A stretch of DNA of 64,000 bases from Paenibacillus endophyticus (GTDB lineage Bacteria > Bacillota > Bacilli > Paenibacillales > Paenibacillaceae). Positions 24,915 through 34,134 of the stretch are shown here, in pieces. How positions within the stretch are numbered: position 1 is the first letter of the stretch; every line of letters begins with the position of its first letter. Under the pieces are notes generated by a model that was given only the letters and a program-made list of their open reading frames with translations, was not told the origin of the DNA and ran no database searches. The translations under genes were made by a program, and so were the position numbers. The stretch is taken from positions 434,001 through 498,000 of the forward strand of contig NZ_JACHXW010000002.1 of assembly GCF_014192395.1 (NCBI RefSeq), given 5' to 3'.

Positions 24915-26597
24915 TTATTTCAGCAAAGCCATGTTCTTTTTATATTGCTCCGTGCGGTATTTCTCGATATCGGCAAGGCCGATCTTAACCGCTTTTTCCC
25001 GCAGCTCGTCGAAGTTCTTGACCGCTTCCGCCTCGGACTTGGACATGACTGCCTTCGCAAAGCCGGTTTTGATCAACTCTTCGATTTGCTGGTTTTTAAT
25101 CGTAAGCGGATTGTCATTCATAAAGCTCACGCGGCGCTCTGTGCTGTCGTAGATCGAGTCGCCAACATTTTCATGCATAAGCTTTTTCCATTTGTCATCC
25201 TGAATGAAGTTCTGGTCATACCAAGCCGTGCTCTTCTGGTCATCGCTGAGCAGACCCTGAGGATAAGCCAGCCAGAACGAATTGCTGCCGTTGGCGGCTT
25301 CCGTTTTCTCGAAGTCCAGCTTGCCGTCAAGAAGCGACTGCTTCGTCGTTTCGCTAAACGACCATTTGCCGCCCTCTTCATAGTTCCAGTATGAATCCTC
25401 GATATTGGGAATACCCCAGCCAAGCAAGCGCGTGCCCATTGGCGTCATCATAAAATCAAGGAATTTAATGATTTCTTCCGGCGACTGCGCTTTATCCGTC
25501 AATACCGTGTAGTTCCAGCCATGCGTGTCCTTCGGCGACAGGTAAGCCTTCTCCGCACCCGGCGCTTTAAAAGCAATCTGTACGTAACGCTTGTCCTCTT
25601 TATAATCAGCATCCGTTTTGAGCCATACTTCATGTCCGGCATTCCATGATTGCCACCAAGGACCGATATGCCCTGCAATTCTTTCACTTGAAAATTTAAT
25701 TCTCCAATCGTCGAACTTGTTGACGAACGCATCCGGGTCCATCATGCCGTCAAGGAAAAATCGGTTGTAATAAAGGACCGCTTGCTTGCCTTCGTCCGTA
25801 TTCAGCCAGTGGGTCAAATTGTTATCGGCATCCTCTTTGTAGCCATCCTTCAGTCCCCAGAAGCCAAGCGCATTGTTGATGTTCACATCGGAATTCCATG
25901 AAAGCGCGTACGTTTTCTCGCCGTTCGCGTTAGTCGGATGCTTCGCCACCATCTGCTTAAGCACGTTGTAGTAATCCTCAGGCGTTTCGATGGCGGGAGC
26001 GCCGAGCTCCTGGTACCAATCCCAGCGGATATGGGCCGTAAAGTCCGGAATCGGCAGATAGCCCCAACCGCGTGGAATGCCCCACAGCTTGCCGTCTTCA
26101 TCAAGGTAGGACTCGTAACGAGCGCCGAGCTCTTTTTTGATATTGGGTCCGTATTGATCCACGAGCGGAGCCAAATCCATAATTTTGCCTTGAGCCTTCC
26201 ACTGCGAAATCGCGGAATCGTCCATGGCGGCGATGACCTCCGGGTAATCGCCGGATACGAGCATCAAATTCAGCTTTTCCTTCGGATCTACGTCCAAAGA
26301 GCTTCTCGTGATATCCACGTTAAACTTCTCCAGCAGATAGGTATGAAAGGCTGCTTGTTTTTTGTTTATTTTGTCGGGATTGCCCTGATCAGCCTGATAG
26401 AAGTGAATCTTCGTTGTTTTAGCCGGAAGCTCCCAGCCGAACTCGTTTACCGTACCAGCCGCAGCTGTATTCCCTGGCGTTCCTTCTCCTGCTTGCGGAG
26501 TGCTGCCGACGTTGTTTGTGTTCTTGCCGCTGCATGCTGACAGAGTCAGCGCGGTGCTTAACAGAATGGCCATCAGTGTAGCCGCTTGCCGTTTCAT
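24915..26597 (-). CDS. LplA-type carbohydrate-binding lipoprotein
   Basis: A 560-residue solute-binding protein, the large size typical of LplA/YtcQ types. The lipobox LTLSAC places lipid on Cys22, followed by a Gly/Ser/Thr/Asn-rich tether. Ligand-site aromatics are dense: IPRGWGYLPIPDFTAHIRWDWYQELG, PWWQSWNAGHEVW, DTHGWNYTVL and LLGWGIPNIEDSYWNYEEGGKW. It starts after AAGGGGGATT. It is the first transporter gene behind the YesMN-type regulator pair (126-bp gap), so induction by that system is likely. The ligand is probably an oligosaccharide from plant polysaccharide; its identity is unknown. Confidence 0.92.
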   Translation of the reverse strand: MKRQAATLMAILLSTALTLSACSGKNTNNVGSTPQAGEGTPGNTAAAGTVNEFGWELPAKTTKIHFYQADQGNPDKINKKQAAFHTYLLEKFNVDITRSSLDVDPKEKLNLMLVSGDYPEVIAAMDDSAISQWKAQGKIMDLAPLVDQYGPNIKKELGARYESYLDEDGKLWGIPRGWGYLPIPDFTAHIRWDWYQELGAPAIETPEDYYNVLKQMVAKHPTNANGEKTYALSWNSDVNINNALGFWGLKDGYKEDADNNLTHWLNTDEGKQAVLYYNRFFLDGMMDPDAFVNKFDDWRIKFSSERIAGHIGPWWQSWNAGHEVWLKTDADYKEDKRYVQIAFKAPGAEKAYLSPKDTHGWNYTVLTDKAQSPEEIIKFLDFMMTPMGTRLLGWGIPNIEDSYWNYEEGGKWSFSETTKQSLLDGKLDFEKTEAANGSNSFWLAYPQGLLSDDQKSTAWYDQNFIQDDKWKKLMHENVGDSIYDSTERRVSFMNDNPLTIKNQQIEELIKTGFAKAVMSKSEAEAVKNFDELREKAVKIGLADIEKYRTEQYKKNMALLK

Positions 26598-26723
26598 AAG
26601 ATGAATCCCCCTTGTAAAAGTTGTGCTTGCCCATTCATTGTAGTCAACCGGGAATTCGAATAAAATGGCATTTTCGTCGCGTGTATGTCGTTTTCATTAT
26701 CGATGTTAGCGGTTTCATAACTC

Positions 26724-27770
26724 TCATAAATGCTGCATGTTTTTTCGATACTCCGACGGCGACAAGCCAATCTGCCTTTTGAACCGCTTCGTAAAATGAG
26801 GATAATCCGGGTAGCCGCAGCGCTGGCCAACCTCGTATGTTTTCAAATCGCTATGCTCCAAAAGCGCCTTGGCATGCTCCATCCGGATATGCGTAAGGTA
26901 GGCAATATAAGACATGCCCGTCTCTTCCATGAGCATATGATAGAAGTGCGTGGAGGAAATGCCGAGCGGGGCAAGCACCTTCTCCAAATGGAGCTCGGAA
27001 TCCGAAAAGTTCGCCTTAATATATTCAATCGCTTGATGGATCACGCCGCGCTTGCCCCAATTTCGCTTATCCCTGATTTCATTCAGCAGGCCCTCCAGCC
27101 AACCCGCAAAAGAGCCCAAGGCTTGTTCATAGCTTTGGCTCTCGTAAGGAAATTCCCACGCTTCGTGCGGGAATTGCGGCTGCAGCCGGTTGCGGATCAA
27201 GGAGGCCGCATCGCGCAGCAGCGATATGCGTTCATCCTGCATGACCCCATTATCGTCCATCAGCCCAAAGAGGCGGTTCATCTCTTGACGCATGCCCGGC
27301 TCATTGGCAATCCACAGTTCATGGCCGATCCGCTCTGCCGCCGAGCTGATCGGTGCGATTAATTGATTTTTAATGATGGCAGTCTGTCTGGATTTCATAA
27401 AATGCTCGAATCGCTTGGCTACCAGCCCGAGCACCTGCTCCGGCTTCATCGGCTTCAGAATATAATCCACGACGCCATGCCGCAGCGCTTCCTGCGCGTA
27501 TTCAAACTCGCCGTAGCCTGACAAAATAATAATATCCATATCATGGCCATCCTCACGCAGACGCTGTATGAGCTCGATGCCATCCATAACCGGCATGCTG
27601 ATATCGGTTATAACCATATGTGGCAGCTCGCGCCGAGCTATTAGCAGCGCTTCCTCCCCATCAGAGGCTTCCCCGATGATTTGGTAGCTTGCGTTCGCGC
27701 CAGTCAAAATTTTATATAAGCTTTTCTTGCTCATCGCTTCATCGTCAACGAGAAGAATTCGGTAGTTCAT
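26724..27770 (-). CDS. YesN-type response regulator, AraC HTH
   Basis: A 348-residue response regulator. The receiver domain (3-120) has the acidic pair DDE, the phospho-acceptor Asp in MVITDISMPVMDGIEL, Ser in IILSGYGEFEYAQ and Lys in YILKPMKP. A helical linker follows, then a C-terminal AraC-type double HTH (SELHLEKVLAPLGISSTHFYHMLMEETGMSYIAY and VGQRCGYPDYPHFTKRFKRQIGLSPSEYR). The start at 27770 has AAGGAGACGG in front and overlaps the kinase gene by 26 bp, so the two are coupled. It likely activates the downstream LplABC-type operon. Confidence 0.94.
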   Translation of the reverse strand: MNYRILLVDDEAMSKKSLYKILTGANASYQIIGEASDGEEALLIARRELPHMVITDISMPVMDGIELIQRLREDGHDMDIIILSGYGEFEYAQEALRHGVVDYILKPMKPEQVLGLVAKRFEHFMKSRQTAIIKNQLIAPISSAAERIGHELWIANEPGMRQEMNRLFGLMDDNGVMQDERISLLRDAASLIRNRLQPQFPHEAWEFPYESQSYEQALGSFAGWLEGLLNEIRDKRNWGKRGVIHQAIEYIKANFSDSELHLEKVLAPLGISSTHFYHMLMEETGMSYIAYLTHIRMEHAKALLEHSDLKTYEVGQRCGYPDYPHFTKRFKRQIGLSPSEYRKNMQHL

Positions 27771-29592
27771 GGCCGTCTCCTTTGCTTCCATCATGATGGT
27801 GTTCTAGCTTGACGGGCAACAAAATATCAATACTGGTACCGTCTGCGCCTGATGCGGCGATGAACAGCCCATAAGGCTCTCCGAACAGCAATCGTATTCT
27901 AGTATGCACGTTCAGCAATCCGATAGACTTTTTATTTTCTGACGAGGGCTTGTGCTCCATCAGCTCCTTGATAGGCATATCGAACAACTGATTATAGGAG
28001 TCAAGCACCTCATCCGTCATGCCCTTGCCCCCGTCCTCCACGGTAACCAAGCAGCCATCAGCCGTCTCCGTAACGGATACGCGGACGTAATTCGGCGGTA
28101 TTTTATGCTTTTGAAAGCCGTGCTTGAAGCTGTTCTCCACGATCGGCTGCAGCATGGAACGGACGGACAACACGCGGTTACCCAGCTCCGGCTTCAGCTC
28201 AACCGAATAGGCCAATGATTCATAACGCTCGGCTTGAATGGATAGATACGCGTCGATGTGCTGCTTCTCATCCCATAAAGTAACCCTATCATTCGGATTT
28301 TGCACATTGTAACGGAACATATCTCCAAGAGATACAATCATGCGGCTGATTTTGTCATTTCCTTCGACAATCGCGCTGGAGTTGATGAATTCGAGTGTAT
28401 TGTACAGGAAGTGGGGATTAATTTGGGCCTGCATCGCATGCAGCAGCGCCTCCTTCTGCTTCACCTCGAGTTCTTTTTCCCTAAGCTCCGATACGTGAAC
28501 GATCTCGACCAGCCTTTTGATTTCCCCCACCATCTTATTGAAGCCGCGGTAAAGGCTGCCTATCTCGGCATTCTTGTTCTCCGGAGCACGTGCGCTAAGC
28601 TCGCCCAGCTCTGCCCGCTTCATCAATCGCAGCAGCGTTAGCAGGGAGTTGCTAAGTGAGTACATGACTGCGCTTGCAACGACCATGACAAGAAAAAATA
28701 AGAATAATGAAACGAACGTAGATATTCGGCTTACCTTCAGCAGCGAGGAATTGAGCTCATCGAGGAGAACCTCGGAGAACAAGGTTAGCCCGGTACTGTC
28801 GGAGCGGAAAAATACGACCAGCTTGTTTCCTTCATCCGTAGGCATCGTAAATGTCCCGCGACGCTGGTCTCCCATTTCCATGAGGTAATGCTCCGGTATG
28901 CTCGTTTCTGCTCCGTAGCCGCTCGGATGATAGGCTGTTTTCTGCTCGGGATCAGCGATCCATATATAGCCTGTTTTGCCGATCCGGACATTCTGGGTAA
29001 TGTTAATCACTTCATCCAGCTTCAAATCGACGATCAGCATGCCCCTATCCTCATCGCCATAATTCAAGCTGCTGAATTTGATCGCCATCGTGAGAAAGGT
29101 TGGGCCCTCCTCTTCGTGCTCCAGTCCCATAATGACAAACTTGCCTATGTCCTTCATCCGCTTATCATAGATAGCAAACCTTCGTTCTGCCGACATAAAG
29201 CTGGAGGTGGAGACAGCAATGCCTTTGCCGGAAACCAGCGAAACGCCGTGGATATCCTCTCTATTGGTCATAAGGGGATTCAGCAGTTTGCGCTCTACCT
29301 GCTCGGACAGCCTGAAGCGTTCAAAGGAATCCGCCATCCTCCCGTTTAAGAAATCCGAGGTCAAGTCATTGACCAGAACCGGGTACATTAACCGCTGGAT
29401 CTCCTTAAAATACGTGTCCAAATGATCATTTACCTGATTCACTAACTGGTAGCTTGAGCCGATCGCATTCTCCTTAATTGCTTTGTATGATTTCTCATAC
29501 CAGAACTGGCCAAGCAGCGGAAGCGGCACATATAGCAGCAGCATTAAAAAAATAATTTTCTTCTGAAGCGAAGCATTCATGAAAAATCCCAT
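27745..29592 (-). CDS. YesM-type sensor histidine kinase
   Basis: A 615-residue membrane kinase. TM1 is at residues 10-27 and TM2 near 290-312, framing an extracellular dCache-like sensor. A HAMP segment (SNSLLTLLRLMKRAELGELSARAP) follows. The His-kinase domain of the HPK7 class has MQAQINPHFLYNTLEFINSSA with the phospho-accepting His, and the HATPase_c domain has PIVENSFKHGF and VEDGGKGM. The start at 29592 (MGFFMNASLQ) is 8 bases after AAGGGG. Such kinases sense sugars or their binding proteins outside the cell. It is coupled to the response regulator by overlap. Confidence 0.94.
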   Translation of the reverse strand: MGFFMNASLQKKIIFLMLLLYVPLPLLGQFWYEKSYKAIKENAIGSSYQLVNQVNDHLDTYFKEIQRLMYPVLVNDLTSDFLNGRMADSFERFRLSEQVERKLLNPLMTNREDIHGVSLVSGKGIAVSTSSFMSAERRFAIYDKRMKDIGKFVIMGLEHEEEGPTFLTMAIKFSSLNYGDEDRGMLIVDLKLDEVINITQNVRIGKTGYIWIADPEQKTAYHPSGYGAETSIPEHYLMEMGDQRRGTFTMPTDEGNKLVVFFRSDSTGLTLFSEVLLDELNSSLLKVSRISTFVSLFLFFLVMVVASAVMYSLSNSLLTLLRLMKRAELGELSARAPENKNAEIGSLYRGFNKMVGEIKRLVEIVHVSELREKELEVKQKEALLHAMQAQINPHFLYNTLEFINSSAIVEGNDKISRMIVSLGDMFRYNVQNPNDRVTLWDEKQHIDAYLSIQAERYESLAYSVELKPELGNRVLSVRSMLQPIVENSFKHGFQKHKIPPNYVRVSVTETADGCLVTVEDGGKGMTDEVLDSYNQLFDMPIKELMEHKPSSENKKSIGLLNVHTRIRLLFGEPYGLFIAASGADGTSIDILLPVKLEHHHDGSKGDGHELPNSSR

Positions 29593-30153
29593 ATCGTCTG
29601 CCCCTTTTGCCATCCATAGCTATGAAGTTATGCTACCCATTATAGTGGATAAATTAGAGGACGAGACCGATTTAAGTTTACACCCTGCGATTGATCATGA
29701 TTTTGACATAAAACTGATGATTATGACATGGATGATGAATGGGTGGATGAGATACCAAATACCATTATGAAAATGACATATTGAGAGTGCGGTCTACAGC
29801 AGCGCTTCAAAAATAAACGAAAATGAACGGATATTGTCTTCGTTATTTTCTCTAAAACTTTTATTCATATTCGCAGTCGTACTACTGGGGCTAGCTTCAG
29901 TTCCGCTTGTCGGCTCTGCCCTGCCGGGAGAAATATCGTACAGCAGCGGCGCAATCGCATTCACTCGTTACACTGGATTAGAAACGTTTAACGGGAGTGC
30001 CTGCACGCCGCATTCACCAAACCGTTACACCAGCAATGGAGTGCGGCTCAAGATGCATTTTGACACATGGATTGTCCGGTCTTTTTTTCTTTTTTATGCA
30101 AAAAAAGAGCAGGTTATCTTTTCGATAACCTGCTCTTTTTCTTTAATTCCTTT
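29593..30153. other. 560-bp gap upstream of the YesMN-type pair, no clear gene
   Basis: The right end (30101-30140) is a bidirectional terminator. The part near the kinase should hold its promoter; an A/T-rich GATGATTATGACAT-type stretch near 29700-29740 is seen but no convincing -35/-10 pair. A plus-strand frame from 29834 starts with a hydrophobic stretch and stays open through the terminator hairpin; it has no good ribosome binding site, so it is not called. Confidence 0.5.
30101..30140. terminator. Bidirectional rho-independent terminator
   Basis: The arms AAAAAGAGCAGGTTATC and GATAACCTGCTCTTTTT give a perfect stem with A- and T-runs on the two sides. It ends the lyase-like gene that stops at 30154. 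Confidence 0.9.
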
Positions 30154-31785
30154 TTATATCGTATATTGCGTGAAATCGACGGCTTGCCCGTTTATATTTC
30201 TTTCTGCGCCGCCATTCCCATCCATATCAAGCATAAGTTCGACATGATCGCCGGTTATATAGCGTACATTCAAGCTATCGACTGCAGACCATTCCGGCTT
30301 TCTGCTTCTAGCCGCTGATGCGAATGCCTCAAAGCCGTTCAAGCCCCTGAGCTGCGCTTCCTCCGCGCCGATTACCTCGATAACAACACCATTATGCTGC
30401 CCGCTGCTTGACACGCTGACCCTGTCAGATTCTCGTTCAAGCTCGCAGGGTTGCATGCTGTAAACAACAAAGTATACTTGCTTCGACCGACCAAGCAGCA
30501 TGCCTGGCTCTTGCAACCATTCGATTGGCGGCAATATGCCGCATATACGATCCAATGTTCCATTTGGGATAGAATAAAGAGCCATAATCGTATTTCTGTA
30601 AAATAAAACCTCTGAATGCCCCGTTTGATGCCTCGGGTCTTCCTTTGCATTCAAATCCGAAGGATGGAAGAAATAAGCTTGGTTCACGCCGGCCTGCTTG
30701 CTTAAAGGCAGTGAAATGTCCCAGCGATGCTGCTCGTTATCGAATTCCGAGGAACGCTCCCACATGCCTCCTGCGGCATAATCATTCGTGATATACGCAT
30801 AGCTGTGAAGCGTTGAAGCGCCTGCTTCCGCTTGCTTCGCAATGCGTTTTTTGACCTCTGCGGGCTCCGTGCGATTCATCGCTATGCTTCGCGTCCCTGA
30901 TGATGCCTCATAAAACAAAAAACCGGCATATTCGGTTCTAGGCATCACGGCAGGCAGTGCGAAATCACCGAATTGCACATAGTCATGCAGTACATTGCTA
31001 TCCAGCGGAATATCATGTCTCTGCGCACGGCAATGGGCGCCGACAAAAGCGCCCTTCAAATAGAAGCTCGCCCGTTCCAGCCACAGAAAATCCAGCATGT
31101 CGGCCAGCTCTTGCTTTATGGATCGGTCATTTATCAATTGCCAAGCGCATGTAAAGGCTTGCACCCAGTGCCAGAACCAAGGCAAGCTATTGTACTCAGA
31201 CATGCCTTGGCTGCGAATATGGGCAAGCGTACGCTTCAGATTGCGAGCTCCGTCCTCAAGCAGAGCGCTGTCATCGAACAGTTGGCCGAATATAAGCTTG
31301 GCGGATGTGTACTTGGCGTCATGGTGGCCGAAAACATTGGTTTGCAGATAGAACCTGCTTTGATAGACATGCTTCAATGCAGAAGCGAAAGCTTCCTGCA
31401 GCGGCATGCTTAACCGAGAGCCGTAGCGGTTAACAAAATAAGCCATCAGGCTCCCCATCAGCTCAACGGGCAGAGGATTCGGAGCAGCTTCGCGCGGATC
31501 GGCGCCTAGATTCAGCGGCCAATGACCGTAGGTGGCGCTGCCTTGCTCCTTGTCCTGTAGATTTAGAACCGCAAGCAGCACGGCCTCAGCCGTTTGCTTA
31601 GCAGCTGCCGAGCCGATTGAAACTTGTCCCTGCTGATTTTCTGCTGCGGCAAAGAGATAGGACGCATAATAGAAGTTATCGCGGATATCGTGATGGAACC
31701 AAAGACCGCTGCTTAACACGGGAAGCTGCTGCGCTGCTGCTGCAATTCGGAGCATGATCTCATTTTGCCTAGCTATATAGCTCAT
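30154..31785 (-). CDS. Unrecognised protein with a polysaccharide-lyase-like layout
   Basis: A 543-residue cytosolic-looking protein (no signal peptide). The first 260 residues are helical with repeated aromatic/His motifs (GLWFHHDIRDNFYYASYLFAA, NVFGHHDAKYTSAKLIFGQ, LPWFWHWVQAFTCAWQ), as in an alpha/alpha toroid. The rest is beta-rich (MWERSSEFDNEQHRWDISLP, HSEVLFYRNTIMALYSIPNG). This toroid-plus-sandwich order is like heparinase- or alginate-lyase-type enzymes, but no exact family is recognised. The ATG follows AAGGGG. It lies beside the YesMN/Lpl locus and back to back with an SGNH hydrolase, so a role in polysaccharide breakdown is inferred. Confidence 0.7.
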   Translation of the reverse strand: MSYIARQNEIMLRIAAAAQQLPVLSSGLWFHHDIRDNFYYASYLFAAAENQQGQVSIGSAAAKQTAEAVLLAVLNLQDKEQGSATYGHWPLNLGADPREAAPNPLPVELMGSLMAYFVNRYGSRLSMPLQEAFASALKHVYQSRFYLQTNVFGHHDAKYTSAKLIFGQLFDDSALLEDGARNLKRTLAHIRSQGMSEYNSLPWFWHWVQAFTCAWQLINDRSIKQELADMLDFLWLERASFYLKGAFVGAHCRAQRHDIPLDSNVLHDYVQFGDFALPAVMPRTEYAGFLFYEASSGTRSIAMNRTEPAEVKKRIAKQAEAGASTLHSYAYITNDYAAGGMWERSSEFDNEQHRWDISLPLSKQAGVNQAYFFHPSDLNAKEDPRHQTGHSEVLFYRNTIMALYSIPNGTLDRICGILPPIEWLQEPGMLLGRSKQVYFVVYSMQPCELERESDRVSVSSSGQHNGVVIEVIGAEEAQLRGLNGFEAFASAARSRKPEWSAVDSLNVRYITGDHVELMLDMDGNGGAERNINGQAVDFTQYTI

Positions 31786-31936
31786 TGTTCAGTTCCCCTT
31801 CCATGGCATCGTTTTCTTCTTATCATATCTAATATGGCTAGCCTTTGAAACCTCTCGTTGTGTTCCCTATCAAATCATGATAGGTTGAAAGAAATGATCC
31901 CTTTAATCCGAAATACATATATAGGAGCTGAAGTCA

Positions 31937-33103
31937 TTGCTTAAGGAATGGACATCACTAACCGCACTATCAAGTGCAGCTAACTTTATGTGGAGGCCGG
32001 AGCACAAAACAACCATAACCTTCCGTACCTATATTCGTCCCCGGGAATTCGGCCAGCTTCCAATAAAGCTATGGCATAGCAACACGGTCGATTCGACTTG
32101 GGCAGACGGCTCTGAATCGAGGGCTAACGATCATGGAGGGCGTTGGCGCATTGAACAATGCGTCGTCGCAGATGGCGGTCCTCTACCGGACGGAAGTATG
32201 ATTGCGGGCAGCGAGCGCACCCTAACGTTTGAGGGAGAAACCTCGCGAAATGTGGAGCAGGGCGAGCAGTTCTGGAGCGACTCCGTCACGGTTCATATAC
32301 CCGACCAACATTTTCTGGCATTCAGCTGGACCATAACGATAGATGGCCCGATGAACGGGCTTCCCTATAATACAGAGAGCTTGCTCGCAAGCGCCTATGA
32401 GGCGGAAGGCGGCCATGCTGCGCAAGCCGCGGGAGAAGGCTTCGTTCCGGCAGGCAACCGTCAAGTGCTCCCTTCCCTGCTCGTCTATAAGAAACCGGTA
32501 TCGAAGCATATCGTCTTTCTCGGGGACTCTATTACGCAAGGCGTCAGGACAGAGCAGGACGGATACGCCTTCTGGGCAGCAAAGATCGCAGCCGGACTCG
32601 GTCCGGAGGTTGGCGTCTGGAATATAGGAAGCGGCTGGTCCCGCGCATATGATCTGACTAATGAAAGCGCCTGGCTATCCAAAGCGAAGCAGGGCGACGA
32701 GGTTGTGATCTGCCTCGGCGTTAATGATATCGGCACGGCCAATCGCAGCGCGGAGCAATTAGTTGCCGATCTCCGCTCCGTTATTAAGCAGCTGCAAAGC
32801 AATAAGCCAGGCTGCAAGCTTTGGTTATGCACGCTGCCGGCTTTCAACTTTGAGGGTGGCCAGGAGATTGTGTGGCGTACCGTCAACGACTGGATCCGCC
32901 ATACAGCCGCAGACAGCGTGTCAGGCATCTTCGACATCGCAAAGGTGCTTGGACAGCCGGAGCCGCAGGACCAGCTCGTACAGGCGGCGTACATGAGCCC
33001 GAATAACGATCCGCATCCGAATGGACTAGCCGGCACTGCTGTAGCCGATGCTTTTCTTGCCTGGTACAAGGGCCAAAACAGTGAGTTCGTTTCTTCCGAC
33101 TAG
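31937..33103 (+). CDS. SGNH/GDSL-family hydrolase with N-terminal beta domain
   Basis: A 388-residue esterase-type protein with no signal peptide. Residues 1-185 form a beta-rich domain of the kind found before the catalytic domain in sugar-esterase homologues. The SGNH domain starts with block I HIVFLGDSITQG (Ser), then block II Gly in WNIGSGWSR, block III Asn in CLGVNDIG, and block V with the Asp/His pair in NNDPHPNGLAG. The likely substrates are acetylated sugars. The TTG start follows TAGGAG at 10 bases. It is divergent from the lyase-like gene and may share its inducer. Confidence 0.85.
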   Translation: MLKEWTSLTALSSAANFMWRPEHKTTITFRTYIRPREFGQLPIKLWHSNTVDSTWADGSESRANDHGGRWRIEQCVVADGGPLPDGSMIAGSERTLTFEGETSRNVEQGEQFWSDSVTVHIPDQHFLAFSWTITIDGPMNGLPYNTESLLASAYEAEGGHAAQAAGEGFVPAGNRQVLPSLLVYKKPVSKHIVFLGDSITQGVRTEQDGYAFWAAKIAAGLGPEVGVWNIGSGWSRAYDLTNESAWLSKAKQGDEVVICLGVNDIGTANRSAEQLVADLRSVIKQLQSNKPGCKLWLCTLPAFNFEGGQEIVWRTVNDWIRHTAADSVSGIFDIAKVLGQPEPQDQLVQAAYMSPNNDPHPNGLAGTAVADAFLAWYKGQNSEFVSSD

Positions 33104-33130
33104 ATCAACCCCTCACAGAACGTGCTTCAA

Positions 33131-33181
33131 AAAACAAAAGGCTGTCTCCTGGGTTAATAAACCCTCGGAGACAGCCTTCTT
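33131..33181 (+). terminator. Terminator of the SGNH hydrolase gene
   Basis: AAGGCTGTCTCC and GGAGACAGCCTT pair around an inner GGGTT/AACCC stem, followed by a short T-rich tail. It also serves, in reverse, the DUF3243 gene ending at 33192. Confidence 0.8.
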
Positions 33182-33191
33182 TATCTCTTGC

Positions 33192-33536
33192 TTACGCCTT
33201 AGCTTGAGCCAGCTTCACGAGCAGATGGGACAGCTTATGCTGCTCTGCCTCGTTGCCGACCTTCCATAGCTCCTGCAGCAGCTTTTCTTCCCGGTTGCGC
33301 GGCTCCTCGTGCTTTGCCAGATAACCGGCTACCTTCTGTGCGACCAAAGCCAACTGCTCCTCGTTTAAGCCGATATTCTCGGCAAGCTCGATTCGTTTGG
33401 CAAGATAACCTTTGAATTGTTCGAAGTTTTGCAAAATCTCTTCCTTTTTATCCGAGTCCATCCGATCCAATGTTTGATCGATTTTTCCGATCTCCAGCTC
33501 TCCATCTTTATCCACGACATGGTTGATTTCTGACAT
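33192..33536 (-). CDS. DUF3243 family protein (YmfJ-like)
   Basis: A 114-residue acidic helical protein. The conserved part, NFEQFKGYLAKRIELAENIGLNEEQLALVAQKVAGYLAKHEEPRNREEKLLQELW, fits the DUF3243 family of bacilli (B. subtilis YmfJ), whose role is unknown. The first 30 residues (HVVDKDGELEIGKIDQTLDRM) are an added segment relative to YmfJ. ATG at 33536 follows GAGGAGG. It is monocistronic. The 321-bp gap upstream (33537-33857) shows no gene; a promoter for each flanking gene is expected there. Confidence 0.85.
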   Translation of the reverse strand: MSEINHVVDKDGELEIGKIDQTLDRMDSDKKEEILQNFEQFKGYLAKRIELAENIGLNEEQLALVAQKVAGYLAKHEEPRNREEKLLQELWKVGNEAEQHKLSHLLVKLAQAKA

Positions 33537-33857
33537 ATAACTTCCTCCTCGTATGGTAAATTTGGTATCGGTCTATTTATACCCCTTCAAGGTGAGAACC
33601 AAACATGGCATGGCGAATAGAAGCTAATCAAGCAAGTCAATGACAGCTGCAAGAGCAAGAAACGGCTGAACTTCACCGGTCTCTCTCATCTATCGAGTGA
33701 AATCGAGTTTCGACTATTTTCTGCACAGCATTGTACTCGCCGATTAACGAATCCAACAAAATAAAATAAGCATGTAATTCATGGGACATTCAATTGTTTG
33801 GCTAGCTCGCCGTTTGGGTAATTAAATCATAAATTCGATAAAACGAGGTGAGCAAGC

Positions 33858-34076
33858 ATGAATGAATTCGAGAAGGATGCAGACGGCGTTTCGAGGAAAG
33901 GCAAGCGTGACCATCCCGAGCAGTACCCCACTGAGAACGAAAGCTTGTTCGATAAATTCAAGAGCCAGCAGACAGTCGATCCGATTCCGGTCGAGGATTT
34001 GAACATCCAGGTGAAAGACGAGAAGCGCAAAGAAGAAACGAAGCAAAGCTCCTCAAGCGAGAACAAATATAAGTGA
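33858..34076 (+). CDS. Small hydrophilic hypothetical protein, 72 aa
   Basis: A 72-residue, highly charged protein without hydrophobic segments, likely disordered (ending KEETKQSSSSENKYK). ATG at 33858 follows a GAGGTGAG site, and a hairpin terminator lies 12 bp after the stop, so it is a real transcription unit. The function is not recognised; small charged proteins of this kind are common in spore formers. Confidence 0.75.
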   Translation: MNEFEKDADGVSRKGKRDHPEQYPTENESLFDKFKSQQTVDPIPVEDLNIQVKDEKRKEETKQSSSSENKYK

Positions 34077-34087
34077 CCGGCATGGTG

Positions 34088-34118
34088 AAAAGGACGCCTC
34101 TAGACAAGGCGTCCTTTT
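34088..34118. terminator. Terminator between convergent genes
   Basis: AAAAGGACGCC and GGCGTCCTTTT pair around a 9-base loop, with T-runs for both strands. It lies between the small gene at 33858 and the MFS gene ending at 34135. Confidence 0.85.
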
Positions 34119-34134
34119 GCCGTTCAAATAGGCT

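Noticed and set aside
29834..30247. A 137-codon plus-strand frame with a hydrophobic start
   Set aside because: It reads through a strong bidirectional terminator and into the opposite-strand lyase-like gene, and lacks a good ribosome binding site.
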